DNA of 64,000 nucleotides, taken from positions 1 through 64,000 of the forward strand of contig CALEFO010000194.1 in assembly GCA_937877165.1 (NCBI GenBank), in the 5' to 3' direction. Origin of the DNA: an uncultured Lachnospiraceae bacterium. Its GTDB lineage: Bacteria; Bacillota; Clostridia; Lachnospirales; Lachnospiraceae. The position numbers were made by a program, and so were the translations under genes. The notes beneath the pieces are model-generated. The model made no database searches, had not been told where the DNA came from, and worked only from the letters and a program-made list of their open reading frames with translations. Shown piece after piece: positions 43,445 through 51,240 of this stretch (position 1 is its first letter; every line of letters starts with the position of its first letter).

Positions 43445-43633
43445 CTACTTATCCGCATGTTTCAGCTCTTTTTCCCTCTTCCTGGCTTCCCTGCTCCACT
43501 TCTGGACAAAGGCAATCACCATTGCCTTCTCGTTGCTGTCGAGAGCATCAAACTTGCCCGGCAGGATCCCCAGTCTGCGGAAGCAGAAATACGCATAGGT
43601 TGCCATCGGGTCCATGTCCGGACCCTCAATCAG
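43445..43633 (-). CDS. Frameshift-expressed tail assembly chaperone extension (GT region)
   Basis: In the -1 frame after the slippery site, 62 codons run to TAG: IEGPDMDPMATYAYFCFRRL is followed by a helix and a Lys/Glu-rich end. There is no ribosome site or suitable independent start. This is the expected second part of the Xkd/lambda G-GT chaperone pair, made as a fusion to the upstream protein. Confidence 0.85.
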   Translation of the reverse strand: MIEGPDMDPMATYAYFCFRRLGILPGKFDALDSNEKAMVIAFVQKWSREARKREKELKHADK

Positions 43634-44058
43634 TTTTTTGCCTGATCCACTTTATCCTGAAGTCCGACATCGAAGCCGCACAGCTTGTTCACGAACTGCA
43701 GAAGGTCGAAATACTCGCCCGGCAGGTTGACCATTTCCGGAATCAGCTTCTCCGGAGACGCCGCGCCGTAGGATCTTAACAGCTCATCGTTGTGAAGGTC
43801 CGGCTCTACGACACATTCCGCAATCATGGCGTTGTTCAGAAGGTCCGTGTCCACTTCCTGACGGAGCTGATTCTTGCCAGGGACCTGTACCATCTTCGTG
43901 CAGCGCTTCCGGATCCGGTTGAACTCTTCCGAACTGATCGCGCGGAACTTCCACGGAATCGGTTCGCCGCTTTCATCCACAAACGCCTTCGACACCACAT
44001 AGAGCTCTTCTGTCTCTCCTGCTTTCTTGTTCTGCTTCAAAAATGCGTGAAAATCCAT
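43630..44058 (-). CDS. Tail assembly chaperone (XkdN-like, G protein)
   Basis: This chaperone coats the tape measure during tail assembly. The 142 residues contain WKFRAISSEEFNRIRKRC and FDLLQFVNKLCGFDVGLQDK, matching the XkdN family. I start at 44058 (AAGGAG 6 bases upstream). The last sense codons are GCA AAA AAC then TGA, so the classic heptamer A AAA AAC (43633-43639) overlaps the stop and allows -1 slippage into the downstream frame. Confidence 0.92.
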   Translation of the reverse strand: MDFHAFLKQNKKAGETEELYVVSKAFVDESGEPIPWKFRAISSEEFNRIRKRCTKMVQVPGKNQLRQEVDTDLLNNAMIAECVVEPDLHNDELLRSYGAASPEKLIPEMVNLPGEYFDLLQFVNKLCGFDVGLQDKVDQAKN

Positions 44059-44144
44059 CTTGTTCTCCTTGATTCCTCCCAAAAACGGGCAGAAGGGTGA
44101 GGAGGATGCACCTTTTCGGCATCTGCCTATCTGCCCGCAGCTTC

Positions 44145-44621
44145 TTACATTCCTGCCAATTCTGTGAAGGTCTCCGGCATCTCCACATCATCAAACGTGA
44201 AGTCGAAATCCTCGTCAATGATGTCCGAATCTGCATCAAACTTCGTGATGATCAGGGAATCCAGGTTGCAGTTCTTCAGGATGACCGTCTGGCGTCCCGC
44301 CTTCGAGGTCGGATCCTCGTTGGTAATCTGCATATCGAAATAGAAGTCCTGACCGTTCTTCATGTAGTTCAGCATTGCGGCGCGGAACTCGGAAGAGCAA
44401 TAGTGCATCTTTCCGGACCCGGTTCCCTTCCAGCCGGTTCCCTTGTTGGCCTTGCCGGTCTTTCCCAGAATCGGAACTTCCTTCTTCGTCTTGGTTACCT
44501 TCGCCTCCACGCTGACGAACTGCATTCCGTTGTACCTGCGTCCGTTCAGTGTGTAATAGCATTCCGCAAGGGACCCCGAAATGGTGTCCCCGCCTTCCAT
44601 AATCGTGTTGATATTGCTCAT
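44145..44621 (-). CDS. Tail tube protein (XkdM-like)
   Basis: The 158 residues form the inner tail tube subunit. Motifs GGDTISGSLAECYYTLNGRR, SVEAKVTKTKKEVPILGKT and KGTGSGKMHYCSSEFRAAML are those of the XkdM/DUF2001 family. AAGGAG precedes the ATG. It lies between sheath and chaperone genes, as in PBSX. Confidence 0.95.
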   Translation of the reverse strand: MSNINTIMEGGDTISGSLAECYYTLNGRRYNGMQFVSVEAKVTKTKKEVPILGKTGKANKGTGWKGTGSGKMHYCSSEFRAAMLNYMKNGQDFYFDMQITNEDPTSKAGRQTVILKNCNLDSLIITKFDADSDIIDEDFDFTFDDVEMPETFTELAGM

Positions 44622-44631
44622 ATCCGTCTCC

Positions 44632-45936
44632 TTATGCGACCTTGACCGTCATATACAGCTGTTCCATCGTTCCTGTTACGGTAATGGCATCTGTAATGAC
44701 AACCGCGTTCTTGCTCTCGCCCTGTGCAACAGTGATGTTCTCCGACTCAAAGTTCTCAATCGCACGTCTGCGCTCCAGACTGTTGTGCAAGTCAACCACA
44801 TCATTCCAGAGCGACACGCGACCGGATTCATCGTTCGGAACCTTGCCCAGGTACTTCGTATTGAACAGCGTGGCGATGTCGTTTCCGACCTGATCACAGA
44901 CGCGCACCGTCTTGTTATCCTGGAAGATCTCGCCCTTCTCATCCGTGAAGGTAACAAGGGAATTGATATCCCGAAGGACACGGACATCTCCAGCCACATT
45001 GTGGAAAATCAGCTTTCCGGCATCCAGCGCGTTCTTCAGTCCCGACTGCGTATAGGACACATCAACGGTATATTCTCCATCGTACAGGGAATTCATCAGC
45101 GAATCCTCGACGGCGCATCCTGCTTCTGCACCGGTCACCCAGTACACCAGAGAAGCCTCATCCGCGCCGGTGTCCTTCACCTTGTTCTCTACGTCAATGA
45201 TGCCTTCATAGTCTCCCTCGTAGTGGTACAGAACCGTCTGGAACTTCACGCCGATGTCATCGCGCATGCGCCTGGTGAAATTCGCTACCAGCTTCTTCGT
45301 GGTATCGTCCGTCGTCGCAACGCCCATCACGTTGAAGGAATAGCTCTCAATCGCGTCCAGATAAGCCTGATAGCTGTCTCCGGTTACACTGGCATTCGTT
45401 CCGCCTTCAAGGCTCTTCCCTGCCGTCTCTTCCAGATCCACGCCCGTCTTCCAGGTCACATAATCGTTATCCTTCAGGTCGGCCGCCTTCCCTACGGTCT
45501 GCATGTCCACCTTCACCGTGCCGAGGTACAGCGTGACATCGAACAGGGAAGGATTGTCCGCATTCGCCGCAATCACATATTTCAGATCATTGCCGCGGAT
45601 ACCGGAATACTTCGCCGTCGCATTGTCCGAGGTTGCCTTTCCTCCGCCGCTCTGCAGGTTGTACGCATACAGCGTCGTAATATGCAGGAACAGCTCCCGG
45701 ACAGGCCGGAGCTTCTCCGACGTGTAGTCATACCCGAAGATCTGCCTGGAATTCTTCAGGAAATCATCCTGCGTCACCTTGAACACACCTTCCGGTCCCC
45801 AGTCGAGGAGAAGCGGCATCGTCGCAACGCCGCGCCCGGAAAGACTGTTTCCTGCTGCCTTTACCGAAACAAAATTGATGTATGTGCCCGGAAGCGGCTT
45901 GTTCTGCGTTGTAAACGTGCCTCCACCCAATGCCAT
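44632..45936 (-). CDS. Tail sheath protein (XkdK-like)
   Basis: The sheath contracts to drive the tube through the cell envelope. The 434 residues contain GGGTFTTQNKPLPGTYINFV at the start, GRGVATMPLLLDWGPEGVF and a C-terminal insertion-fold domain (RRRAIENFESENITVAQGES). Length and order are normal. This gene defines the phage as contractile. Confidence 0.96.
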   Translation of the reverse strand: MALGGGTFTTQNKPLPGTYINFVSVKAAGNSLSGRGVATMPLLLDWGPEGVFKVTQDDFLKNSRQIFGYDYTSEKLRPVRELFLHITTLYAYNLQSGGGKATSDNATAKYSGIRGNDLKYVIAANADNPSLFDVTLYLGTVKVDMQTVGKAADLKDNDYVTWKTGVDLEETAGKSLEGGTNASVTGDSYQAYLDAIESYSFNVMGVATTDDTTKKLVANFTRRMRDDIGVKFQTVLYHYEGDYEGIIDVENKVKDTGADEASLVYWVTGAEAGCAVEDSLMNSLYDGEYTVDVSYTQSGLKNALDAGKLIFHNVAGDVRVLRDINSLVTFTDEKGEIFQDNKTVRVCDQVGNDIATLFNTKYLGKVPNDESGRVSLWNDVVDLHNSLERRRAIENFESENITVAQGESKNAVVITDAITVTGTMEQLYMTVKVA

Positions 45937-45937
45937 A

Positions 45938-46126
45938 TCATTTCACCTTACCTTTCCTGTACTCCTGCACAGCCTCATCGGCTTCCTGCAGGGTGTATTT
46001 CCTGTTCCTGTCCAGTACCGCCGCAACGATGTCCCTGTGCGCCTCAAACCGCTTGGAATCCATCAGCTGAGCACCGGTGAAGCGCTGCGGGGCGTCCACT
46101 TCGGTCTTTCTTTTTCTGACCGCCAT
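45938..46126 (-). CDS. Small conserved phage protein between sheath and tail terminator
   Basis: The 62-residue basic protein (TGAQLMDSKRFEAHRDIVAA, ending EAVQEYRKGKVK) is found at this position in clostridial Xkd clusters. GGAGGTGGAAGG precedes the ATG. Its function is not known. It overlaps the tail terminator gene by 64 bases. Confidence 0.75.
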   Translation of the reverse strand: MAVRKRKTEVDAPQRFTGAQLMDSKRFEAHRDIVAAVLDRNRKYTLQEADEAVQEYRKGKVK

Positions 46127-46569
46127 CCTTCCACCTCCAATTCTGTTTTCTGCTTCTCCATCATCACGGCTTCCGGAGCGGTCCGGATCTCATCCGCCTG
46201 AACTCTGGCCGTCATGACAAGCACACCGTCTGAAACCGCCGTCTGCTTGTCCGTTGTCCTTACCAGGCGGTCCCCGGCCCGGAAGATTTCCAGACAGTCG
46301 AACAGCCTCTCCGCCGCGTCATTCATTTCCGCATTCGGTTCCGACGGGCTGCTGACTTCACTTTCCCTGGGAAAATAGCAGATATTCATCAGCCATGTTC
46401 TGCGGTACCTTCTCCAGAAATAGAGATTCTTCCCTGGTGTCACGCAGCGGATATAGAAGCAGGGTCCTTGAAAGCCCTGCTCGCTGTTCTCCGTCCGGAT
46501 GGGATATCCCTCACCGAATTCTTCATAAATGGCATTGACCATGCCGTTTATCAACTGTTCTGTCGTCAT
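46063..46569 (-). CDS. Phage tail terminator-like protein (DUF6838)
   Basis: The 168 residues fit the DUF6838 tail terminator family: MVNAIYEEFGEGYPIRTENS, GFQGPCFYIRCVTPGKN and the hydrophobic core YRRTWLMNICYFP. Such proteins cap the tube and join it to the head. The C-terminal 22 residues are in the region that overlaps the next gene. Confidence 0.8.
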   Translation of the reverse strand: MTTEQLINGMVNAIYEEFGEGYPIRTENSEQGFQGPCFYIRCVTPGKNLYFWRRYRRTWLMNICYFPRESEVSSPSEPNAEMNDAAERLFDCLEIFRAGDRLVRTTDKQTAVSDGVLVMTARVQADEIRTAPEAVMMEKQKTELEVEGWRSEKERPKWTPRSASPVLS

Positions 46570-47039
46570 CCGATATGCCTCTTCAGAAACTGTTCAATCT
46601 TCTTCTCCAGAAGGGCCGGCGTCTTGTTCTGTGTTTCCAGCTCCGCCTCCTGCAGCATCATTCTTCCTTCCACCCATCTCCCATTGACCGCCCTGTGTCC
46701 GTATTCCACATAGGGGCCATAGTAAACCGGATTGGTGATCTCAATCACATAGCAGCTGCCTTCTTTCCGCACATGGAGCTTGTTTGCATAGGCCGCAATG
46801 TTCTTGACATCTTTTCCCCCCGTCCAGCCGCGGACAAGCGTTCCTCCCGTCTTTGGAGATTTGGGCGGATACACGCCTTTTGGTGTACGCGGAATTACCT
46901 GCTCCAGAAGGAGCGCCGCGATATTCTTCGCACAGGATTCATAGAACTTCTCCAGCTCCATTCCCTGCCCATCCGTCAGATCATGAAGCTGCTTCTGCAG
47001 CCGTTTCAGATCTCCCGCGTCTGCTTCTCCAAGGCTCAT
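46566..47039 (-). CDS. HK97 gp10-like head-tail joining protein
   Basis: The 157 residues have an N-terminal helix (RLQKQLHDLTDGQGMELEKF) and the core ITNPVYYGPYVEYGHR, the hallmark of the gp10/virion morphogenesis family. It overlaps both neighbours by 4 bases in a tightly packed connector block. Confidence 0.85.
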   Translation of the reverse strand: MSLGEADAGDLKRLQKQLHDLTDGQGMELEKFYESCAKNIAALLLEQVIPRTPKGVYPPKSPKTGGTLVRGWTGGKDVKNIAAYANKLHVRKEGSCYVIEITNPVYYGPYVEYGHRAVNGRWVEGRMMLQEAELETQNKTPALLEKKIEQFLKRHIG

Positions 47040-47401
47040 GCGTAATCCTCCAAAGGCTCCAGCATGTACTCGCAGTGCGTCTGATAGGATGCCGGGATTC
47101 CGGACCGCTTCCAGTCGCTCACGGCACCGGTTGCCCGTACCACATGGACCCTGCTGCCCGGACGGATCCTCACATCCGGGGCAGTAAAGAGTTTTACCGA
47201 CTGCGTGACCGTATCGTTTCCCGATCCTTCTGCCGACTGCGCAATGCTGGAAAAGGAAAGACGGCAGGGAATGTCCGTGTAGACCTCCCGCACCGTCTTT
47301 TTCGTTCTGTGTGTCATTTCATCCGCAGTGTCGGTCTGTTCGTATACCGTACAGGTGTCTTCGAACAGACTGTTCACCGCCTTCTGGTTTCTCACCAGCA
47401 C
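47036..47401 (-). CDS. Head-tail adaptor-like protein
   Basis: The 121 residues contain FEDTCTVYEQTDTADEMTHR and TQSVKLFTAPDVRIRPGSRV, a beta-barrel pattern typical of phage stopper proteins (gp16/XkdH group). The start is a GTG without a clear ribosome site, probably coupled to the upstream gene. Confidence 0.72.
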   Translation of the reverse strand: MLVRNQKAVNSLFEDTCTVYEQTDTADEMTHRTKKTVREVYTDIPCRLSFSSIAQSAEGSGNDTVTQSVKLFTAPDVRIRPGSRVHVVRATGAVSDWKRSGIPASYQTHCEYMLEPLEDYA

Positions 47402-47790
47402 ATTTTTCGGTATCGTAACAGCTCATCCTTTCTTCCGCTCAGAAGATCCTCAATCATCGCTTTCACCCGGACCGCCGGACTGCTGGCATCTCCTGCGTTA
47501 TAGCTGATCTGCGTATCTCCGATCTTCAGGGACGATACTCCCGACTCAATGCCAAAGAGTTCATCCAGCTTCCCGGTGTTATACAGATCCTTCAGGAAAT
47601 GCCCGCACGCCATATCTGCCATGACATAGCGAAGGCCGTCCGGAACATCCGGCAGGTGGCAGAAATTGCGGATATACTGATCTGCCCGAAGGAGCGCGTC
47701 TTCCAGTGCTTCCTTCGTCTCTTCGCTGTCATCGACTGTAAAGCCTTTCTGCTTCAGGGTCCGCTTTGTGAGGCGGAGCATTTCATACAT
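47392..47790 (-). CDS. Head-tail connector protein (gp6/gp15-like)
   Basis: The 132-residue helical protein contains LRLTKRTLKQKGFTVDDSEE and LRYVMADMACGHFLKDLYNT, the pattern of DNA-packaging connectors that sit on the portal. GGGAGG precedes the ATG at 47790; an in-frame GTG at 47796 is also possible. It directly follows the capsid gene. Confidence 0.78.
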   Translation of the reverse strand: MYEMLRLTKRTLKQKGFTVDDSEETKEALEDALLRADQYIRNFCHLPDVPDGLRYVMADMACGHFLKDLYNTGKLDELFGIESGVSSLKIGDTQISYNAGDASSPAVRVKAMIEDLLSGRKDELLRYRKMCW

Positions 47791-47810
47791 ATCCACATCT
47801 GCCTCCCGTC

Positions 47811-49013
47811 TTATCCTCTGGAAATAATGCGGGCAATCGGAATTGCCTTGTGGGAAATCGCATTCTCACCATCATTCACCAGGGACCAGTTCGCGCCGGT
47901 CTTCAGCTCTGCATCGGTCGGGCTGTTCGTTGCCTGAGAACTCTTCGTGTAAGAAATTCCCGCTACGCTGACCGCGTTTCTCTTGCGGCTGATCAGCGTA
48001 TCCTCGCCGCCCGCCGTCTTGGCATCACGCACCATCTCATAGGGTACCTTCGCTCCCAGATCCTCGAAGCCGATTGCGCCGTCACCAAGGATGTAGGAGG
48101 TATATTTCGTTCCTGCTGCCAGGGACAGAACATATTCACCCGCTGCAATGTCCTTGATGCTCTTCGCTACCGTTGCCTTCAGGACCTGCGCACCGGTCGG
48201 AGTGCCGTCCTCAATGACTTCCAGCGCACCCTCTGCAGATCTCACCGTCCGCACATAGGTTGCCGCTGCATCTTCGGTCGGCATGCTATCATCGACCACT
48301 ACCAGCTTGCCGTTCCAGGTGCCGAGGGAAAGATCTCTCTCAATTCCCTGCGGATCCGTGTACTTCAGGTAGGTCAGAAGCTTTAAGTTCTCCAGATTGG
48401 TGGAAATCGCGGAGTGCACGAACACCAGGCTGAACTTCTGCTTGTGATCGCCGCAGGCCTTCTGAACCGCCTTGTTCAGGGTGGTTGCCTCCATCACGTT
48501 GTGATCCGTCGCGGATACATCCAGCGTGTGCTTGTCCACGAACTCTGCGTTCGCCTTCTTGATGTCACCGGTTCCGGTTGCCGACATTGCAAAAATGCCA
48601 TCCAGAATCGCCAGAAGCGTATTCTGATCCACCGTGTTCCAGTACTCCACCAGCTGTGCACGGACATTGGCCATGAAATCCACGCCGCCGGTCACATCAT
48701 AGGAGAAGTCCGCCTCGGTCCATCCGTGCATGCGGCCGTAGGTAAACACACCCTGCTCGAAGGTCTTCGTCCGATCGGTCTTCACGTCCGTCTGGCCGTC
48801 ATAGTTCTGCGGCTCTCCGCCGAGAAGTCCGAAGTAAGGCAGCACCGCATAGACACTTCCCGTCTGGGAATTGTCCTTGAATGCCTCCCGGAGCCTTGCG
48901 TCTCCCGTGATCGCGCGGGAAGAGCGCAGCTTATTCAGCCGGACATTCGGGACTGCACTCATATACTTGCCGAATGCCTGCTCATTGAAACTCTTTGCGT
49001 CAAATTTACCCAT
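47811..49013 (-). CDS. Major capsid protein
   Basis: The 400 residues form the head shell. Typical features are an N-terminal region ending near residue 50, QGVFTYGRMHGWTEADFSYD, the middle LLAILDGIFAMSATGTGDI and the exposed domain FSLVFVHSAISTNLENLKLL. It follows the scaffold gene. AAGGA lies 6 bases before the ATG. Confidence 0.92.
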   Translation of the reverse strand: MGKFDAKSFNEQAFGKYMSAVPNVRLNKLRSSRAITGDARLREAFKDNSQTGSVYAVLPYFGLLGGEPQNYDGQTDVKTDRTKTFEQGVFTYGRMHGWTEADFSYDVTGGVDFMANVRAQLVEYWNTVDQNTLLAILDGIFAMSATGTGDIKKANAEFVDKHTLDVSATDHNVMEATTLNKAVQKACGDHKQKFSLVFVHSAISTNLENLKLLTYLKYTDPQGIERDLSLGTWNGKLVVVDDSMPTEDAAATYVRTVRSAEGALEVIEDGTPTGAQVLKATVAKSIKDIAAGEYVLSLAAGTKYTSYILGDGAIGFEDLGAKVPYEMVRDAKTAGGEDTLISRKRNAVSVAGISYTKSSQATNSPTDAELKTGANWSLVNDGENAISHKAIPIARIISRG

Positions 49014-49026
49014 TGTTCATCCTTTC

Positions 49027-49629
49027 TTACCCTTCCGGGTTTTCCTTTGCCTGAGCAACAAAGTCTTCATAGGACATCTTCGCAGGGTCCGTCTCTCTTC
49101 CGGACGGATCAATATCCCCCGATTCTCCCGGCTTTGCGCCCTTGATTGTTGCCTTCTTCTCGCTGAACAGAAACCTTGAATCCTCCGCACCCTTCAGAGC
49201 CTTCAGCTGTGCATCCAGTCCCTTCACGGTTCCGTCATCCGCAAGCTCGGCTTTGTCCAGGTCAAGCAATGCGCGGACCGCCTTCGCGTTTCTCGCACCG
49301 GATTCCGTCAGTGCCTTCTCTACCGCATTGTCAATCCGGAGCTGCTTCATCTCCGCTTTGTGTGCCTCCACAGCCGCCTTGTTGTCTTCCTGGAGCTGTG
49401 TGATCTGTTCCTGAAGCTCCTTCTGGTCCTTCGCTGCCTTCTTCAGATCGTTCAGCTGCTTGTCACGCTCCGTGATCTGATCCTTGTAGCCGTCACGCTC
49501 CTTCGTCAGCTCTTCGATCTGCGCGTTCAATCCCTCTTTGGCGTGTTCGATGTTCTCGCCGTTCTCCTTCATGATCGCATCGACCTGCTCCTTGGTAAGT
49601 CCCATGTCTTCCAGCATTTTTCTGTTCAT
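49027..49629 (-). CDS. Capsid scaffolding protein (GP20-like)
   Basis: The 200 residues are dominated by a coiled coil (about 25-105, rich in Glu, Lys and Gln: EELTKERDGYKDQITERDKQ) with a flexible C-terminus, as in the minor structural GP20 scaffold family. The scaffold directs shell assembly and is then removed. GAGAGGATGGAAGC precedes the ATG. The tRNA-like element lies about 80 bases upstream. Confidence 0.9.
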   Translation of the reverse strand: MNRKMLEDMGLTKEQVDAIMKENGENIEHAKEGLNAQIEELTKERDGYKDQITERDKQLNDLKKAAKDQKELQEQITQLQEDNKAAVEAHKAEMKQLRIDNAVEKALTESGARNAKAVRALLDLDKAELADDGTVKGLDAQLKALKGAEDSRFLFSEKKATIKGAKPGESGDIDPSGRETDPAKMSYEDFVAQAKENPEG

Positions 49630-49709
49630 GCTTCCATCCTCTCTACGCTTTTAACGAGTGCGCTCTCCTGTGTTGGTTGGTTTTGCCCGCTTTACGCCCG
49701 GACCGGCAA

Positions 49710-49780
49710 AGCCGCCAGCAGGAATTGAACCTGCGCTTGTCACCCTTCCGGGTACCGCTCTCCTTCTGAGCTATGACGGC
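49710..49780 (-). tRNA. tRNA-like element with degenerate anticodon arm
   Basis: On the minus strand a 7-bp acceptor stem (GCCGTCA with TGGCGGC), a D arm (GCTC with GAGC) and a perfect T arm (GCAGG, loop TTCAATT, CCTGC) are all present with normal spacing, 71 bases in all. The middle 22 bases do not make a canonical anticodon arm: position 33 is not U, and the best pairing (TACCC with GGGTG) leaves a 4-base loop. No CCA is encoded. It may be a decayed tRNA or a structural mimic; no amino acid can be assigned. Confidence 0.6.
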
Positions 49781-49785
49781 ATAAG

Positions 49786-49812
49786 AAAACCGCCCGGATT
49801 TCTTCAGGGCGG
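49786..49812 (-). terminator. Terminator just before the tRNA-like element
   Basis: CCGCCC pairs with GGGCGG on the minus strand and is followed by TTTTCTTAT. It lies inside the late region between the minor capsid block and the scaffold-capsid genes. Confidence 0.8.
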
Positions 49813-49850
49813 CCTGTATATAAACGAATTGGTTATTCTCTATATGATTT

Positions 49851-50228
49851 CTACATACTCAGCATCTTCTGAATCAGAAGCTGATCCGGAATTTCAAATT
49901 TCACTTCTCCGGTCACCGGATTGGAATCCACATATCTGAGACCTGAGAAAATGAACCTCTGGCTTTGCTTTTCTCCTTCTACTGTCCCCTCTGCTTCATA
50001 AACAGCCGCTTCCGTAAACGGCTGGTCCGTCCAGTATTCCATCTCCTCCCCCACAATGAAGGAAGCATAAATCCGTTTCTCCTGCCGGTACCGCTTTCCG
50101 AGAATATTCACATAAGAGATTCTTTCCGTGATTTCTACTTTTCCGCTGAAATCCGCAATCTGAAACCGTCTCCCCGCCGAAATGGCACTCAGCTTTCCGT
50201 CGCTGATTCTCAATTCTTTCAGGATCAT
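49851..50228 (-). CDS. Phage hypothetical beta-rich protein
   Basis: I do not recognise a family for these 125 residues. They are beta-rich (GKLSAISAGRRFQIADFSGK, RYRQEKRIYASFIVGEE) and acidic at the end. AAGGGGG lies upstream of the ATG at 50228; the six earlier in-frame residues are excluded. It ends at the terminator before the tRNA-like element. Confidence 0.6.
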   Translation of the reverse strand: MILKELRISDGKLSAISAGRRFQIADFSGKVEITERISYVNILGKRYRQEKRIYASFIVGEEMEYWTDQPFTEAAVYEAEGTVEGEKQSQRFIFSGLRYVDSNPVTGEVKFEIPDQLLIQKMLSM

Positions 50229-50292
50229 TGTTTTCCCCCTTCGCATTCATTGCATAAAAAATCCACCGGTCATTTCTGACTGGTGGTCTTTC

Positions 50293-50634
50293 TCAAAGTC
50301 CCGGGCAAATCTCTTTCAAGGTTTCCAGGAACTTCTTTGCTTTTTCAATGGTGGAATTGTTCTGCAGATATTCAATACCCGCCGGCGTGATTTCCAGATT
50401 CTCCGTGAGCTTCACGCCCTTCGCCGCGCCCGCAATACTGACGATTGCCACACCGTCCACATATCCACTGCGCTGCAGGTTCTTCATGATATAGGTCCAA
50501 TACTTCTGATTGACCGGGAAAGCGTCCGTCCCGTATGTCAGATATCCCTGTGAAGGATCCTCTCCTCTTTTCAGGCACTCATACAGATAGGCAAGCACCC
50601 TGCAGATAATAACAAAATAATCATCTTTGGACAT
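50293..50634 (-). CDS. YjcQ family protein
   Basis: The 113-residue protein matches the YjcQ family, a winged-helix fold: CRVLAYLYECLKRGEDPSQG, NQKYWTYIMKNLQRSGYVDG and the final NLEITPAGIEYLQNNSTIEK. Members occur in phages and in Bacillus; their role is unknown, possibly DNA binding. It is co-transcribed with the small paralogous genes upstream. Confidence 0.82.
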   Translation of the reverse strand: MSKDDYFVIICRVLAYLYECLKRGEDPSQGYLTYGTDAFPVNQKYWTYIMKNLQRSGYVDGVAIVSIAGAAKGVKLTENLEITPAGIEYLQNNSTIEKAKKFLETLKEICPGL

Positions 50635-50637
50635 CGG

Positions 50638-50835
50638 TTATTCCTCAACGATTTCCCACTTGCCGCCTTTCCCTTCCGATCGGAAGAGCGGGGCCGGTCG
50701 TGTCATCGAATACAGATAATCTTCGCCGCTGTCATCGATCACACGATACCAGCCGTTTTCCTCTTTCGCGTCGTATATTTTCCCATCGGTAAGCCCATCC
50801 GGCCCGAACGACTCCCCTACATATCTGAGTTTCAT
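50638..50835 (-). CDS. Small phage protein, paralogue 2
   Basis: The 65 residues (MKLRYVGESFGPDGLTDGKI and MTRPAPLFRSEGKGGKWEIV) differ from the product of 51034-51240 at only a few positions. The fold looks like a small SH3-like beta barrel. DNA identity between the two genes is also high, which points to a recent duplication around the CPCC gene. Confidence 0.75.
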   Translation of the reverse strand: MKLRYVGESFGPDGLTDGKIYDAKEENGWYRVIDDSGEDYLYSMTRPAPLFRSEGKGGKWEIVEE

Positions 50836-50857
50836 TTCACCTCTTCCTCGTGATGCT

Positions 50858-51037
50858 TTATATTACCTTTGATCCGTCTTTATACGCCCGCCTGGCTTCA
50901 TTGAGGCTCATGATATTGGCTCCACCTCTCATGTCAGGATGTTCTTCCTGAATAGGATCATTTTCCCATGAACAGACGGAACAAATATCATATTCTCTTA
51001 CTTTCTCTTTTCCGCAACAGGGACAATATTCTTTCAT
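50858..51037 (-). CDS. CPCC family cysteine-rich zinc-binding protein
   Basis: This 59-residue protein begins MKEYCPCCGKEKVREYDICS and continues with CSWENDPIQEEHPDMRGGAN, the defining CPCC family pattern with two Cys pairs for one zinc. The start overlaps the stop of the upstream paralogue (AATGA). Its function is unknown; such proteins are frequent in clusters of small immunity-type genes. The two paralogues flank it. Confidence 0.85.
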   Translation of the reverse strand: MKEYCPCCGKEKVREYDICSVCSWENDPIQEEHPDMRGGANIMSLNEARRAYKDGSKVI

Positions 51038-51240
51038 TTCGGATCTTCCTCAACGATTTCCCATCTTCCGCCTTTCCCTTCTGACCGGAAAAGCGGGGCC
51101 GGTCGTGTCATCGAATACAGGTAATCTTCGCCGCTGTCATCGATCACATGATACCAACCGTTTTCCTCTTTCGCGTCGTATATTTTCCCATTGGTGAGTC
51201 CCTCTACTCCGAACGACTCTCCTACATATCTGAGTTTCAT
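51034..51240 (-). CDS. Small phage protein, paralogue 1
   Basis: The 68 residues are the partner of 50638-50835, with three extra residues (DPK) at the end. It overlaps the minor capsid stop at its start and the CPCC start at its end. As it follows directly a gene with a toxin-like C-terminus, an immunity role is conceivable, but this is inference from position. Confidence 0.75.
   Translation of the reverse strand: MKLRYVGESFGVEGLTNGKIYDAKEENGWYHVIDDSGEDYLYSMTRPAPLFRSEGKGGRWEIVEEDPK

Noticed and set aside
49710..49780. Ordinary phage tRNA gene
   Set aside because: The anticodon arm cannot form a normal 5-bp stem with a 7-base loop and position 33 is not U, so no decoding identity can be assigned.
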